Positions 8,439 through 16,384 of a stretch of DNA of 52,552 nucleotides are shown here, piece by piece. The notes beneath the pieces are model-generated. The model was not told the DNA's origin and did no database searches. It saw only the letters and a program-made list of their open reading frames with translations. The translations under genes were made by a program, and so were the position numbers. Position 1 is the first letter of the stretch, and each line of letters starts with the position of its first letter. This DNA is from an uncultured Synergistaceae bacterium (GTDB lineage: Bacteria; Synergistota; Synergistia; Synergistales; Dethiosulfovibrionaceae). The stretch covers positions 1 to 52,552 of the forward strand of contig CABTYW010000003.1 of assembly GCA_902489135.1 (NCBI GenBank). The letters run 5' to 3'.

Positions 8439-8849
8439 ATGCCTGTTTCTAAAGAAAAAGTCAAGGAACAGATCCGCAAAGTGGGAAAATTTCACAAGTG
8501 GTTTGTGGGGAAGGAACTTCGCGCTCTGCCCCGACTTATGGATGAAGACGAAGAGATCGGTTTTCTCACGTCGGGCTATGACGGACACGGCAACACGGTG
8601 CTCGTGGTGGCTACCAATCAGCGCCTGATGATTCTCGATTCCGACGTGCTCTACGGCAGTGACGACCGAATTTTTCCCTACAGCAAGATCAACTCCATCC
8701 GCGGTCAGCGGGGCCTTTTTTTCGGCACACTCCGCATCAGCACCGCCGGCGTATCCGGTGACGACGTGGTGATCAGATGGATTTCAAAATCCGACATCGC
8801 CCGCATCATTCCCGTGGTGTCGCGGTACTGCGCAGGCTCCCGAGGGTAG
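8439..8849 (+). CDS. Small YokE-like PH-domain protein
   Basis: Cytoplasmic protein of 136 residues. The middle (about 40-125) has the alternating strand pattern of the bacterial PH-like domain seen in YokE-type proteins: GHGNTVLVVATNQRLMILD, then FPYSKINSIRG, FFGTLRIST and VVIRWISKSDIARIIPVV, ending in a short helix. Such proteins bear no catalytic motif; roles are mostly unknown and some relatives are linked to membrane or stress functions. The start ATG 8439 follows AAGGAGGT by seven bases. It stands alone between its own promoter and a strong terminator. The domain call is by pattern recognition and moderately sure; the function is not known. Confidence 0.75.
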   Translation: MPVSKEKVKEQIRKVGKFHKWFVGKELRALPRLMDEDEEIGFLTSGYDGHGNTVLVVATNQRLMILDSDVLYGSDDRIFPYSKINSIRGQRGLFFGTLRISTAGVSGDDVVIRWISKSDIARIIPVVSRYCAGSRG

Positions 8850-8883
8850 ATTTTTTGCTTTGGGCGGCCCAAGCGCACAAAAT

Positions 8884-8908
8884 AGACCGGCAAAAGCCGG
8901 TCTTTTTT
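8884..8908 (+). terminator. Terminator of the PH-domain gene
   Basis: Perfect eight-pair stem AGACCGGC/GCCGGTCT with AAAA loop, followed by a run of six T counting the last stem base. Confidence 0.92.
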
Positions 8909-9164
8909 GTTTGAGGCGACAGAAAAAGTGGTCTTTTACGCAGGGCGTCGGTGCCTCCCCCGGTATGGCGCTGACGCCCGCAGAAGCATCAAACGTTCCG
9001 GCTCGCGGCAAAACCCCTTCTTCGTCGCGTTTTATTTTTCCCGACGCGCTGTGCCGGCACCGCTGCGAAACGCCGGCGATAGCGGCGTCACTGGCAAATT
9101 TTGGGAAAAAACGCGGGCTGTCAAAAAAATAAAGAAAAATTTCACAAAAACGTCGTCATTTCTC
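8909..9164. other. Spacer upstream of the alcohol dehydrogenase promoter
   Basis: About 255 bases with no recognisable gene or RNA on either strand; the last 50 bases are A-rich, as is common upstream of a strong promoter. Confidence 0.5.
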
Positions 9165-9192
9165 TTGACTTTCCCTTTGGGGCTGTTAAAAT
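9165..9192 (+). promoter_or_regulatory. Promoter of the secondary alcohol dehydrogenase
   Basis: TTGACT (9165-9170) and TAAAAT (9187-9192) at 16-base spacing, in AT-rich sequence 73 bases before the start codon. Confidence 0.8.
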
Positions 9193-9216
9193 ATTTGTAC
9201 AGTGATTGTTACAAAT
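9193..9216. promoter_or_regulatory. Inverted repeat at the transcription start of the alcohol dehydrogenase
   Basis: ATTTGTA (9193-9199) is mirrored by TACAAAT (9210-9216) across ten bases, immediately after the -10 box, where a bound repressor would block transcription. The TTGT...ACAA ends recall Rex (NADH-sensing) sites, but the spacing differs from the usual Rex box. Confidence 0.45.
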
Positions 9217-9265
9217 TTCACAGACAGACAAAACTTCTGCCTGACTCAAGGAAGGACTGATATCT

Positions 9266-10324
9266 ATGAAGGGTTTTGCAATGCTTAAAATCGGCCAGAC
9301 GGGCTGGATTACCAAGGATACGCCAAAGTGCGGGGCTCTTGACGCGATCTGCAAGCCCCTGGCGCTGGCGCCTTGTTCTTCCGATGTTCACACCGTGTGG
9401 GCCGGCGCGCTGGGCGACCGCCACAACATGATTCTCGGACACGAAGCGGTGGGAGAAGTCGTCGAAGTGGGCAGCCTCGTCAAGGATTTCAAGCCCGGCG
9501 ACAAAGTTCTCGTTTCCGCCATTACGCCCGACTGGAATTCCCTGGAAGCCCAGGGCGGCTACGCCATGCACTCCGGCGGCATGCTGGCGGGCTGGAAATT
9601 CTCCAACTTCAAGGACGGCGTTTTCGCCGAATATTTCCACGTCAACGACGCCGACGGCAATCTTGCGTTGCTGCCCGAGGGGATGGATCTGGGCGCCGCC
9701 TGCATGATCAGCGACATGGTGCCTACAGGACTTCACGGCGTTGAGCTGGCCGACGTTCAGTTCGGCGACAACGTCGCCGTCATCGGCATCGGCCCCGTGG
9801 GACTGATGGCCGTCGCCGGCACCGCCATTCGCGGCGCGGCCAATGTTTACGCCGTCGGCTCGCGGCCCGACTGCGCCAAACTGGCGCTGGAGTTCGGCGC
9901 CACGGAAATCATCAACTACAAAGAGGCCGACATCGTCGAACAGATTTTGGACAAAACCCACGGCAAAGGCGTGGACCGCGTGGTTATCGCCGGCGGTACC
10001 GTTGACACCTTCGCTCAGGCGGTCAACATGCTGAAACCCGGCGGCAAAATCGGCAACGTCAACTATCTGGGCGAAGGCGATTTCATCAACATCCCGAGAC
10101 TGAGCTGGGGCTGCGGCATGGCTCACAAGCAGATCATCGGCGGTCTGATGCCCGGCGGACGTCTGCGCAGCGAGAAACTGGCCCGCCTTGTGGAGACTCA
10201 CAGAATTCATCCTGAAAAGCTCATCACCCATACCTTCCACGGTCTGGAGAACGTGGAACCCGCTCTCATGCTCATGAAGGACAAACCCAGAGATCTGATC
10301 AAACCGCTGGTGCTCATCGATTGA
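9266..10324 (+). CDS. NADP-dependent secondary (isopropanol-type) alcohol dehydrogenase
   Basis: Zinc-dependent medium-chain dehydrogenase interconverting secondary alcohols and ketones in the cytoplasm. It aligns without gaps, by eye, over all 352 residues to the Thermoanaerobacter brockii enzyme (TbADH). The catalytic zinc ligands Cys37, His59, Glu60 and Asp150 are all in place, and the NADP-specificity residues Gly198, Ser199, Arg200 and Tyr218 are conserved, so NADPH is the likely cofactor. The dinucleotide fold is GIGPVGL (about 174-180). No structural zinc cluster is present, as in this subfamily. It is a single-gene unit with its own promoter and terminator, probably a redox-balancing outlet during fermentation. 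The natural substrate is not known; isopropanol/acetone or 2-butanol/butanone are family activities. Confidence 0.95.
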   Translation: MKGFAMLKIGQTGWITKDTPKCGALDAICKPLALAPCSSDVHTVWAGALGDRHNMILGHEAVGEVVEVGSLVKDFKPGDKVLVSAITPDWNSLEAQGGYAMHSGGMLAGWKFSNFKDGVFAEYFHVNDADGNLALLPEGMDLGAACMISDMVPTGLHGVELADVQFGDNVAVIGIGPVGLMAVAGTAIRGAANVYAVGSRPDCAKLALEFGATEIINYKEADIVEQILDKTHGKGVDRVVIAGGTVDTFAQAVNMLKPGGKIGNVNYLGEGDFINIPRLSWGCGMAHKQIIGGLMPGGRLRSEKLARLVETHRIHPEKLITHTFHGLENVEPALMLMKDKPRDLIKPLVLID

Positions 10325-10390
10325 GGCGTCTGCCCGATTTTGCCCCGGCGGCAAAATCAAACGGCCCGGCGCTTACGAACAGACAAAGAA

Positions 10391-10431
10391 AGACGAGGGG
10401 AAGACAGGGTCTTCTCCTCGTCTCTTTTTTT
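10391..10431. terminator. Bidirectional terminator between alcohol dehydrogenase and ribBA
   Basis: A 14-pair stem (10391-10404 with 10410-10423, one G-U pair) is followed by a run of seven T rightward and by T-rich sequence leftward. It separates two convergent genes. Confidence 0.9.
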
Positions 10432-10455
10432 GTCTCCGGCCGCGGCACAAAAGGC

Positions 10456-11658
10456 CTAGTAGTGCATCAGGTGCCCCATGCGGCGCTCTTTGGTCCGAAG
10501 GTAAAACAGGTCATCGGAAGTGGCCGGCATTTGAATGGGCACTCGCTCCGCAACGGTCAGGCCGAAATCCGAGAGGCCTTCAATTTTTCCGGGATTGTTG
10601 GTGAGAAGGCGCAGGCTTCTGACTCCCAGATCGCGCAGAATTTGTGCGCCGATGTAATATTCTCTGGCGTCCTCTTGAAACCCCAAGGCGAGATTGGCTT
10701 CCACGGTGTCCATGCCCTCGTCCTGCAGGGCGTAGGCTTTCAGTTTGTTGAGCAGCCCGATGCCGCGGCCTTCCTGGCGCAGATAGAGCATGACGCCGCG
10801 GCCTTCCTGTCCGATCTGCGTCATGGCGGCGGCGAATTGCTGTCCGCAGTCACAGCGCAGCGATCCGAAGGTATCGCCCGTCAGGCATTCCGAATGAACT
10901 CGGCACAGCACGCGCTGTCCGTCGCCGATCTCTCCCATGACCAGCGCCACGTGGTGTTCGCCGTTGAGGCGGTTGCGGTAGCCGTAGACGGTAAAATTTC
11001 CGTACTTCGTGGGCATTTTTGCGGCGGCCACGCGCTCGACGAAAACTTCGTGGCGCTTGCGGTACTCCTGAATGGATCGGACGGTGATGAACTTCATGCC
11101 CCACTGTCCGGCCTTTTCGGCCAGCTCGGGAGCCCGCATCATCGTTCCGTCTTCGCTCATGACTTCGCAACACAGGCCGCAGGGTTCCAGCCCCGCCAGA
11201 CGCAGCAGATCCACCGTGGCTTCCGTATGTCCGCTGCGCTCCAGCACGCCGCCGGGTTTCGCCAAAAGGGGAAACATGTGCCCCGGACGGCGGAAATCCT
11301 CGGGTCTCGCCTTGCGGTCGACGCAGGCGCGGGCGGTAATTCCGCGTTCGACGGCGGAAATGCCGGTGCCGGTGGAACAATGGTCGATGGAAACGGTAAA
11401 AGCCGTGCCGTGATTGTCGGAATTTTTGACCACCATCTGGGGCAGTTGCAGTTTTTTCACATATTCGGCGCTCATGGGCATACAGATGAGGCCGCAGGCC
11501 ATACGCGCCATCATGGTGACGTTCTCCGTGGTGGCGAACTGCGCCGCGCAGATCATGTCGCCTTCGTTTTCGCGGGTTTCGTCGTCGGTCACCAGAACGA
11601 TTTTCCCGGCCCGGAGCGCCTCAAGGGCGTCTTCTACGCTGTCGTAACGAATTTTCAT
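10456..11658 (-). CDS. ribBA: Bifunctional riboflavin enzyme RibBA (DHBP synthase / GTP cyclohydrolase II)
   Basis: Makes both riboflavin precursors: 3,4-dihydroxy-2-butanone 4-phosphate from ribulose 5-phosphate and the pyrimidine intermediate from GTP. The 400-residue protein has an N-terminal RibB domain (about 1-200) with DDETRENEGD and SIDHCSTGTGISAVERG, and a C-terminal RibA domain with the zinc cysteines in HSECLTGD and GSLRCDCGQQ and the block YLRQEGRGIGLLNKLKAY. Start ATG 11658 (MKIRYDSVEDAL) has AGAGGAAG seven bases upstream; an in-frame ATG at 11763 lies inside the riboswitch and is rejected. The gene is alone, directly under an FMN riboswitch, so flavin level sets its expression. 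ribD, ribE and ribH are not nearby. Confidence 0.96.
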   Translation of the reverse strand: MKIRYDSVEDALEALRAGKIVLVTDDETRENEGDMICAAQFATTENVTMMARMACGLICMPMSAEYVKKLQLPQMVVKNSDNHGTAFTVSIDHCSTGTGISAVERGITARACVDRKARPEDFRRPGHMFPLLAKPGGVLERSGHTEATVDLLRLAGLEPCGLCCEVMSEDGTMMRAPELAEKAGQWGMKFITVRSIQEYRKRHEVFVERVAAAKMPTKYGNFTVYGYRNRLNGEHHVALVMGEIGDGQRVLCRVHSECLTGDTFGSLRCDCGQQFAAAMTQIGQEGRGVMLYLRQEGRGIGLLNKLKAYALQDEGMDTVEANLALGFQEDAREYYIGAQILRDLGVRSLRLLTNNPGKIEGLSDFGLTVAERVPIQMPATSDDLFYLRTKERRMGHLMHY

Positions 11659-11693
11659 CAACGGACTTCCTCTCGTCTCAAAGGTGAAGCGGC

Positions 11694-11732
11694 AAAAAAA
11701 CGGCCCTGAACGGAAAAATCCTTTCAGAGCCG
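11694..11732 (-). terminator. Riboswitch-controlled terminator of ribBA
   Basis: Leftward reading gives CGGCTCTGAA, a loop, then TTCAGGGCCG and seven T, between the FMN aptamer and the ribBA ribosome binding site. This is the expression platform of the riboswitch: FMN binding should favour this stem. Confidence 0.88.
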
Positions 11733-11752
11733 CTGCGAATGCACGGAAAACC

Positions 11753-11856
11753 GCTTCTTTCATCCAGACTTTACTGTCGGCCCCGGAGTTTCACCGGATC
11801 ATGCCTTTCGGCTCGCGGGCTGTACCGCCGGTAGGGAATTTCACCCTGCCCTGAAG
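11753..11856 (-). ncRNA. FMN riboswitch (RFN element)
   Basis: The leftward strand carries the near-invariant blocks of the RFN aptamer in order: AGGGCAGGGTGAAATTCCC, ACCGGCGGTA, GCCCGCGAGC, the GATCCGGTGAAACTCCGG segment, GGCCGACAGT and TAAAGTCTGGATGAAAGAAG. The outer stem, the two conserved hairpins and the closing segment are all present, so the aptamer looks complete. It lies between a strong promoter and an intrinsic terminator in front of ribBA. Confidence 0.96.
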
Positions 11857-11884
11857 TTGAATTTTTGTACTGCTTCGGTTGTAT

Positions 11885-11912
11885 ATCATACTCACCTGCG
11901 CGGTTTTGTCAA
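11885..11912 (-). promoter_or_regulatory. Promoter of the ribBA riboswitch transcript
   Basis: Leftward consensus TTGACA (11907-11912), 16-base spacer, TATGAT (11885-11890), placed about 30 bases upstream of the aptamer. Confidence 0.85.
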
Positions 11913-11923
11913 GGCGCCCCGCG

Positions 11924-14605
11924 TCAATCGAGGCGGGAACAGCCGGGCCCCGTGAGCACGCTGTGACCGTGAGCGCCGGGCACCAGGCGGATTTGGCAGT
12001 CGATGCGCTCGCGCAGCACGGGAACGTGAGAGATGACGCCCACCATTTTGCCTTTTTCGCGCAGCCTGTTGAGGCAGTCCAGCACTGTTTCAAGGGAGTC
12101 TTCATCGAGGGTGCCGAAGCCTTCGTCGAGAAACAGCGAATCCACCCGCACTTCTTTCATGCCGTGGGACAGAGCCAGAGCCAGGGCCAAACTGACGATA
12201 AAGCTCTCGCCGCCTGACAGATTGCGCGAGGTGCGGACTTCGCCGGCCTGCCACAGGTCGATGACGTCGAGGTGCAGTGAATTCTCAAGGGAAACTTTCA
12301 GGCGGTAGCGCTCCGAGAGATGTCCCAGTTGAAGGTTGGCGGCGTTCACCAGACGGCGAAAGGTCAAGCCCTGCACGTAGCGACTGAACTGGTCGCCCTT
12401 GGCGGAGCCGATGAGGTCGTTGAGGGCGCTCCAGCGGTCATACTCTTTCCGCCGGTTTGTCTCCTGCTCGCTCAATTGGGCGAGACGGCGCCGGCAGTCC
12501 TCATCGTTTTTCAGCATCTGTTCGTCGGCCCCCCGGTCTTTCAGCAGCTTCGTCAGGGCCGCACGATTGTTTTCCTGAGCCTGGGCAAGGCCTTCAAAGG
12601 GGCGGCTCGGCGCATCGCCCAGGCGGCGCTCGCCGGCTTCGACGGCCGTGCGTTCCGCCGTGACCAATTCACGCCGGGCCCGAAGACGTTCGGCCTGATC
12701 GCGCAAAGCTTCAACGGCGTCGGGCGTCATGGCCGCCGCGGCCCAGGCGGCTTCGTCGGCAAACCCCAAGGCGGCGATGCGCTCAGAAAATTTTTTCCGC
12801 GCCGTCGCCAGTTCGGCCTCCTGTTCGGCCACGCTCTGAAGGACGCGCTTCAGAGCGGCTTCGCGCTCTGTGGAGGCCACAAGGGCTTTGCTGAGATTTT
12901 CTTCGGCGGCGCGGCGTTCCGCCTCGTCCTCGGCCAGAAGCGTCGCGTACTTTCTGCTTTCGGCAGCGGGATCTTTATCGCCGTACAGCCGGCGGCGCTG
13001 TTCCTGATGGGTCTCCAGACTTCCCCGGCAGAGCATCAGCGAATGGGACAGTTCATCAAGGCTGCGCTGTGTGGTCTGGACGATGGTGGTTGTGCCCTTG
13101 CGTTCCGTTTGCCCGGAAGAAATGTCTTCTTCGCAGTTTCTCAGTTTGCGCTCCAAATCGAGAACTTTCTGAGAGGCCCGCTCGGCCTTGCGGTGCAGGC
13201 GGTCCATCTCGCCGGTCAGACGGTCGACGAAGGGCGCGGGGTGATGCAAGGCGCCGCACAGAGGGCAGGGCTTTCCCTCCTCCAGCGTGGAGGCCAGTTC
13301 GCTGAGGTCGCTGCGGTACACCTCTGCCAGAGCCTGTTCTTTTTCCGTTCGGGCGTTGTCCAGAGCCTTTCGCAGCTCGGCGCCCTCGGCCTTGCGCTTT
13401 TCAAGTTCGGCCAGCAGAGCCATGTCCCGCGCGGTCTGTTCCGCCACGGTTTTTTTCAGTTCCTCCGCCCTGGACTTCATGTCGTGCGCCGACGTGGCGT
13501 CTTTTTCGATGATCCGATCGATGTCGTAGACGTGCGTCCAGAGGTTCTGAAGCTCTTCGCCTTGCCGGCGCAGCCGCGCTGTTTTGCTCTCGGATTCCGC
13601 GGCGGCCTTTCGGGCTTCGGCGAGAGCGTGCGCGCAGTTCTCCAGCTCGAGGCGAAGGGCTTCAGCTTCCTGGCGGCTCTTGGTCTGCCGCAGCTGCGAT
13701 CGCTCCCTGGACGCGTGAAGATCCACCGCCAGCGCCGCACGCTCCGCCCTGGCCAAAGCTTCGCCTCGCGGCGCAAAGGCCGCCTGATCCTTCTCAAGGG
13801 CTGCCGCGGCGGAAGCGACTTCGGCCTTTTGACGGCTCAGAGCCGATCGGCGCTCATACCAGTCCGCAGCGGCGGCAAGGCTCTTTTCTTCCGCGCGAAG
13901 GCGCGCCTCTTGAGCGTAAGAGGCCTCCGCGCGGCTGCGGGCAGCCCGGCGCACTTCATCGGCCAGAGGGGAATGCTCCGCCGCGGAGCTTCTGATGCGC
14001 TCAAGCTTTTCGCGCTCATCGCGCGTCCTCTCGAAAACTTTGCGCGACAGCGTGCGATAGATTTCGGCTCCCGTCAGCTCTTCAAGCATTTTGGCGCGCT
14101 CGGTGCCGTCGGCCTGAAGAAACGAGGCAAATCCGCCCTGAGGCAGCATGACCGTCCGCGTGAAGCGGTCAAAGTCAAGACGGCACGCCTGGACCACGCG
14201 GCGCGACATTTCGGAAACGCTGTCGGCCAGGACTTCTTCTTTTTCGCCGAGACGGGAAAAGCGGCATTTCGGCGCCTGAAGTTCTTTGGCCGCGCCCTTG
14301 CGGACGGATTTTTTCTGGGACCAGAACGAACAGTAGCGCGCGCCGCCCATCTGGAAAATCACCTCGGCAAAGCAGTCTTTGGCGCCGCGCGTCATAATTT
14401 CATTGCCCGAGTTGTTGACCCGGTCGAGACGCGGCGTTCGTCCGTACAGCGCCAGGCACACGGCGTCCAGCAGCGTGGATTTTCCCGATCCCGTGGGGCC
14501 GACGATGGCAAAGAGGCCGCTGTGAAATTCAGGCGCTTCAAAATCCACCAGCCACTCTCCCGCCAGAGAGTTCAAATTTTTAAATCGCAGGCTGCACAGC
14601 TTCAT
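11924..14605 (-). CDS. sbcC: Nuclease complex ATPase subunit SbcC
   Basis: Rad50-like SMC ATPase of the SbcCD nuclease, which opens and degrades hairpin or blocked DNA ends. At 893 residues it is slightly shorter than E. coli SbcC. Walker A GPTGSGKST is at 36-44, long coiled-coil arms run from about 180 to 780, and the zinc hook CPLC at 447-450 sits at their tip. The C-terminal lobe has the signature LSGGESFIVSLALALALS and Walker B DSLFLDEGFGTLDE. Start ATG 14605 overlaps the sbcD stop as ATGA, so sbcD and sbcC are coupled. The gene ends only a few bases before the ribBA promoter on the same strand. A long open frame on the opposite strand is a G+C-bias shadow. Confidence 0.95.
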   Translation of the reverse strand: MKLCSLRFKNLNSLAGEWLVDFEAPEFHSGLFAIVGPTGSGKSTLLDAVCLALYGRTPRLDRVNNSGNEIMTRGAKDCFAEVIFQMGGARYCSFWSQKKSVRKGAAKELQAPKCRFSRLGEKEEVLADSVSEMSRRVVQACRLDFDRFTRTVMLPQGGFASFLQADGTERAKMLEELTGAEIYRTLSRKVFERTRDEREKLERIRSSAAEHSPLADEVRRAARSRAEASYAQEARLRAEEKSLAAAADWYERRSALSRQKAEVASAAAALEKDQAAFAPRGEALARAERAALAVDLHASRERSQLRQTKSRQEAEALRLELENCAHALAEARKAAAESESKTARLRRQGEELQNLWTHVYDIDRIIEKDATSAHDMKSRAEELKKTVAEQTARDMALLAELEKRKAEGAELRKALDNARTEKEQALAEVYRSDLSELASTLEEGKPCPLCGALHHPAPFVDRLTGEMDRLHRKAERASQKVLDLERKLRNCEEDISSGQTERKGTTTIVQTTQRSLDELSHSLMLCRGSLETHQEQRRRLYGDKDPAAESRKYATLLAEDEAERRAAEENLSKALVASTEREAALKRVLQSVAEQEAELATARKKFSERIAALGFADEAAWAAAAMTPDAVEALRDQAERLRARRELVTAERTAVEAGERRLGDAPSRPFEGLAQAQENNRAALTKLLKDRGADEQMLKNDEDCRRRLAQLSEQETNRRKEYDRWSALNDLIGSAKGDQFSRYVQGLTFRRLVNAANLQLGHLSERYRLKVSLENSLHLDVIDLWQAGEVRTSRNLSGGESFIVSLALALALSHGMKEVRVDSLFLDEGFGTLDEDSLETVLDCLNRLREKGKMVGVISHVPVLRERIDCQIRLVPGAHGHSVLTGPGCSRLD

Positions 14606-15813
14606 TCCGTTCCCTCCCGGCGGGCCGCTTCAAGAGCTTCTCTGTAAACGCTCATCAAAGCGTCGCCCTTCTCGCCCGAGAGATCATGCTCCTCCAGGAA
14701 CAGTTTGAACACTTCGCAGGGCGACCAGTCCTCAGTCAATTCTCCGGCACTGCCGAGACGGTCGGCAGCGCTCATGCCGGGAATTTTCACGCGCAGAATT
14801 TTCACGGGAGCCCCTTCGGGCGCCAGCTCGCGGATGGCTTGATTAAGCCCGCGGGTTCCCTGCTGGGTGCAATGGGCCTCCACCCAGACCGGTTCATTCT
14901 CCCGGACCAGTCGGGATATTTCACGCACCAGATCATCGTAGGTTCCCGTAAGGCGCAGGATCTTCTGAAATTGAGGAACGTCCACGCTCCTGACGCTTGG
15001 CGCTCTGCCGTGAAAGTCCACGATGAAAAGGCTCTTGCGGCGCCCCGCCTCACCGAATCCCGCGCAGAGAGGCGAGCCGGAATAGCGTCGGCTCTCAAGG
15101 CCTCCGCAGCGCTGCGGCTCGTGAAGATGCCCCAGCGCCAGGTAGTCGATGCCCTGGGGAAAAGCCGAAAGAGGGACGGCGTCGATGGAACCGACGGAGA
15201 GATCGCGCACGCCGTCGTCATCGCTGACTTTGCCGCCGGCTACAAAGCAGTGTCCCGTAGCGATGACGGGGATGGCGCGCCCGTCACGGAGTTTTTCCGC
15301 TTCGGCGACCACAGCGGCATAATGTCCTTTAAACCCCGCAAGCTCCGCCGCCGAAAGGGCCTTGACGTCGGCCCCCGCCATGGCGCCGCAGAGGTCGCGC
15401 GAACGCAGAAAGGGAACGGCGCAACACAGCGCCCCCGTCGTTCCGTCGGCGCCGGGAAGTTGAAAGACTTCCCGCTGCGGCGGCTGCGGTTCGCCCACCA
15501 CAAAAACGTTGAGACGGCTGAGCAGCTCCGCCGGCGCGTCAAGCAGCGCCGCCGAGTCATGATTGCCCGCCACCACTGTCACGCTTTTGCAGGGCGAGGC
15601 GAAAAGCCCCGTCAAAAAGCTGTAATACAAACTTTGCGCCCACAGCGGCGGCGTACAGGAATCGAAAACGTCGCCGGCGATCACCAACGCGTCCACGGCC
15701 TCCCGGCAAATCACGCCGGTCAGCCAGTCAAGAAAACTCTTGAACTCGCCGTACCGCTCCTGACCGCAGAGCCTGCGCCCCAGATGCCAGTCCGACGTGT
15801 GAAGAATTCTCAC
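14602..15813 (-). CDS. sbcD: Nuclease complex exonuclease subunit SbcD
   Basis: Mre11-like metal-dependent phosphoesterase partner of SbcC, 403 residues. The catalytic motifs appear in order: DWHLG (Asp8, His10), IAGDVFD, AGNHD near residue 80, ATGHC and the two-histidine block LGHLHEPQ. The start is GTG 15813 (MRILHTSDWHLGRRL), where family members start; GGAGG is seven bases upstream, while the ATG codons at 15819 and 15840 are too close to or upstream of that site. It is the first gene of the sbcD-sbcC operon and overlaps sbcC by four bases. Confidence 0.95.
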   Translation of the reverse strand: MRILHTSDWHLGRRLCGQERYGEFKSFLDWLTGVICREAVDALVIAGDVFDSCTPPLWAQSLYYSFLTGLFASPCKSVTVVAGNHDSAALLDAPAELLSRLNVFVVGEPQPPQREVFQLPGADGTTGALCCAVPFLRSRDLCGAMAGADVKALSAAELAGFKGHYAAVVAEAEKLRDGRAIPVIATGHCFVAGGKVSDDDGVRDLSVGSIDAVPLSAFPQGIDYLALGHLHEPQRCGGLESRRYSGSPLCAGFGEAGRRKSLFIVDFHGRAPSVRSVDVPQFQKILRLTGTYDDLVREISRLVRENEPVWVEAHCTQQGTRGLNQAIRELAPEGAPVKILRVKIPGMSAADRLGSAGELTEDWSPCEVFKLFLEEHDLSGEKGDALMSVYREALEAARREGTE

Positions 15814-16308
15814 GCCCATTCCTCCTCGCTGTTTTTCCATCGGAGATTGCGGCGGATTTCAACGGTTTTTTCATCGCGCGTGAACACGGGCCGCCGCTTT
15901 TTTTTCACTTCCATCATAGCATAGCTTCGCCGCGAATTTGCCGCATTTTATTTAAGAAATCACCGCGCTTCCCCCTTTCCGGGCCTTCAGGCGCCCCGCC
16001 GCGCCCCGGGCAGCGCGCACCAAACGAAGAACGCCACACGCCCAGGGCTTCCCTCCTCAGGCTGCCCGGGCCTTGTCGCGGAAACGAGAAACCGTCCTTT
16101 CCGTTGTCCCGTCCTCCCGAAAGCACCGGGAGAACGGCCACCGATGGCGGAAACGAACTGGCGTGAGCCCTATTGTATTCAGCGTCTCATTTCCTGAGAC
16201 AATTTTTCAGCGGCGCCTCGGGCAAAAGTCGGAAACTTCAGCAGGGCACTCCTCGGCACCGACGAAAAAAAGAAATTTCGTCAAAGCGACGAATTTCCAA
16301 ATTATCTC
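15814..16308. other. Divergent spacer between sbcD and lysine decarboxylase
   Basis: About 500 bases without a supported gene. A possible sbcDC -10 box (TATGAT, leftward) lies near 15914-15919. At 16184-16200 GTCTCA/TGAGAC forms a short hairpin followed by AATTTTT, a weak rightward terminator with no obvious gene to serve. GACGAAA/TTTCGTC at 16261-16282 is another small inverted repeat close to the decarboxylase promoter. Confidence 0.45.
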
Positions 16309-16337
16309 TTGAAGTTTGTCGGTAAAACGCTTAAAGT
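16309..16337 (+). promoter_or_regulatory. Promoter of lysine decarboxylase
   Basis: TTGAAG (16309-16314), 17-base spacer, TAAAGT (16332-16337), 47 bases before the start codon. A second -10-like TATATT is at 16359-16364. Confidence 0.6.
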
Positions 16338-16384
16338 AACTTCGTGTCCCTTCAAACTTATATTCGCAGGAAAGGAGGCGCGGA

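Noticed and set aside
11659..11763. N-terminal extension of RibBA from an upstream ATG
   Set aside because: That ATG is part of the conserved 3' end of the FMN riboswitch, and the extension spans the terminator; ribBA starts at 11658.
12320..14647. Long open frame of 775 codons on the strand opposite sbcC
   Set aside because: It is a G+C-bias shadow of sbcC, which has full motifs; the antisense translation has no recognisable domain and no ribosome binding site.
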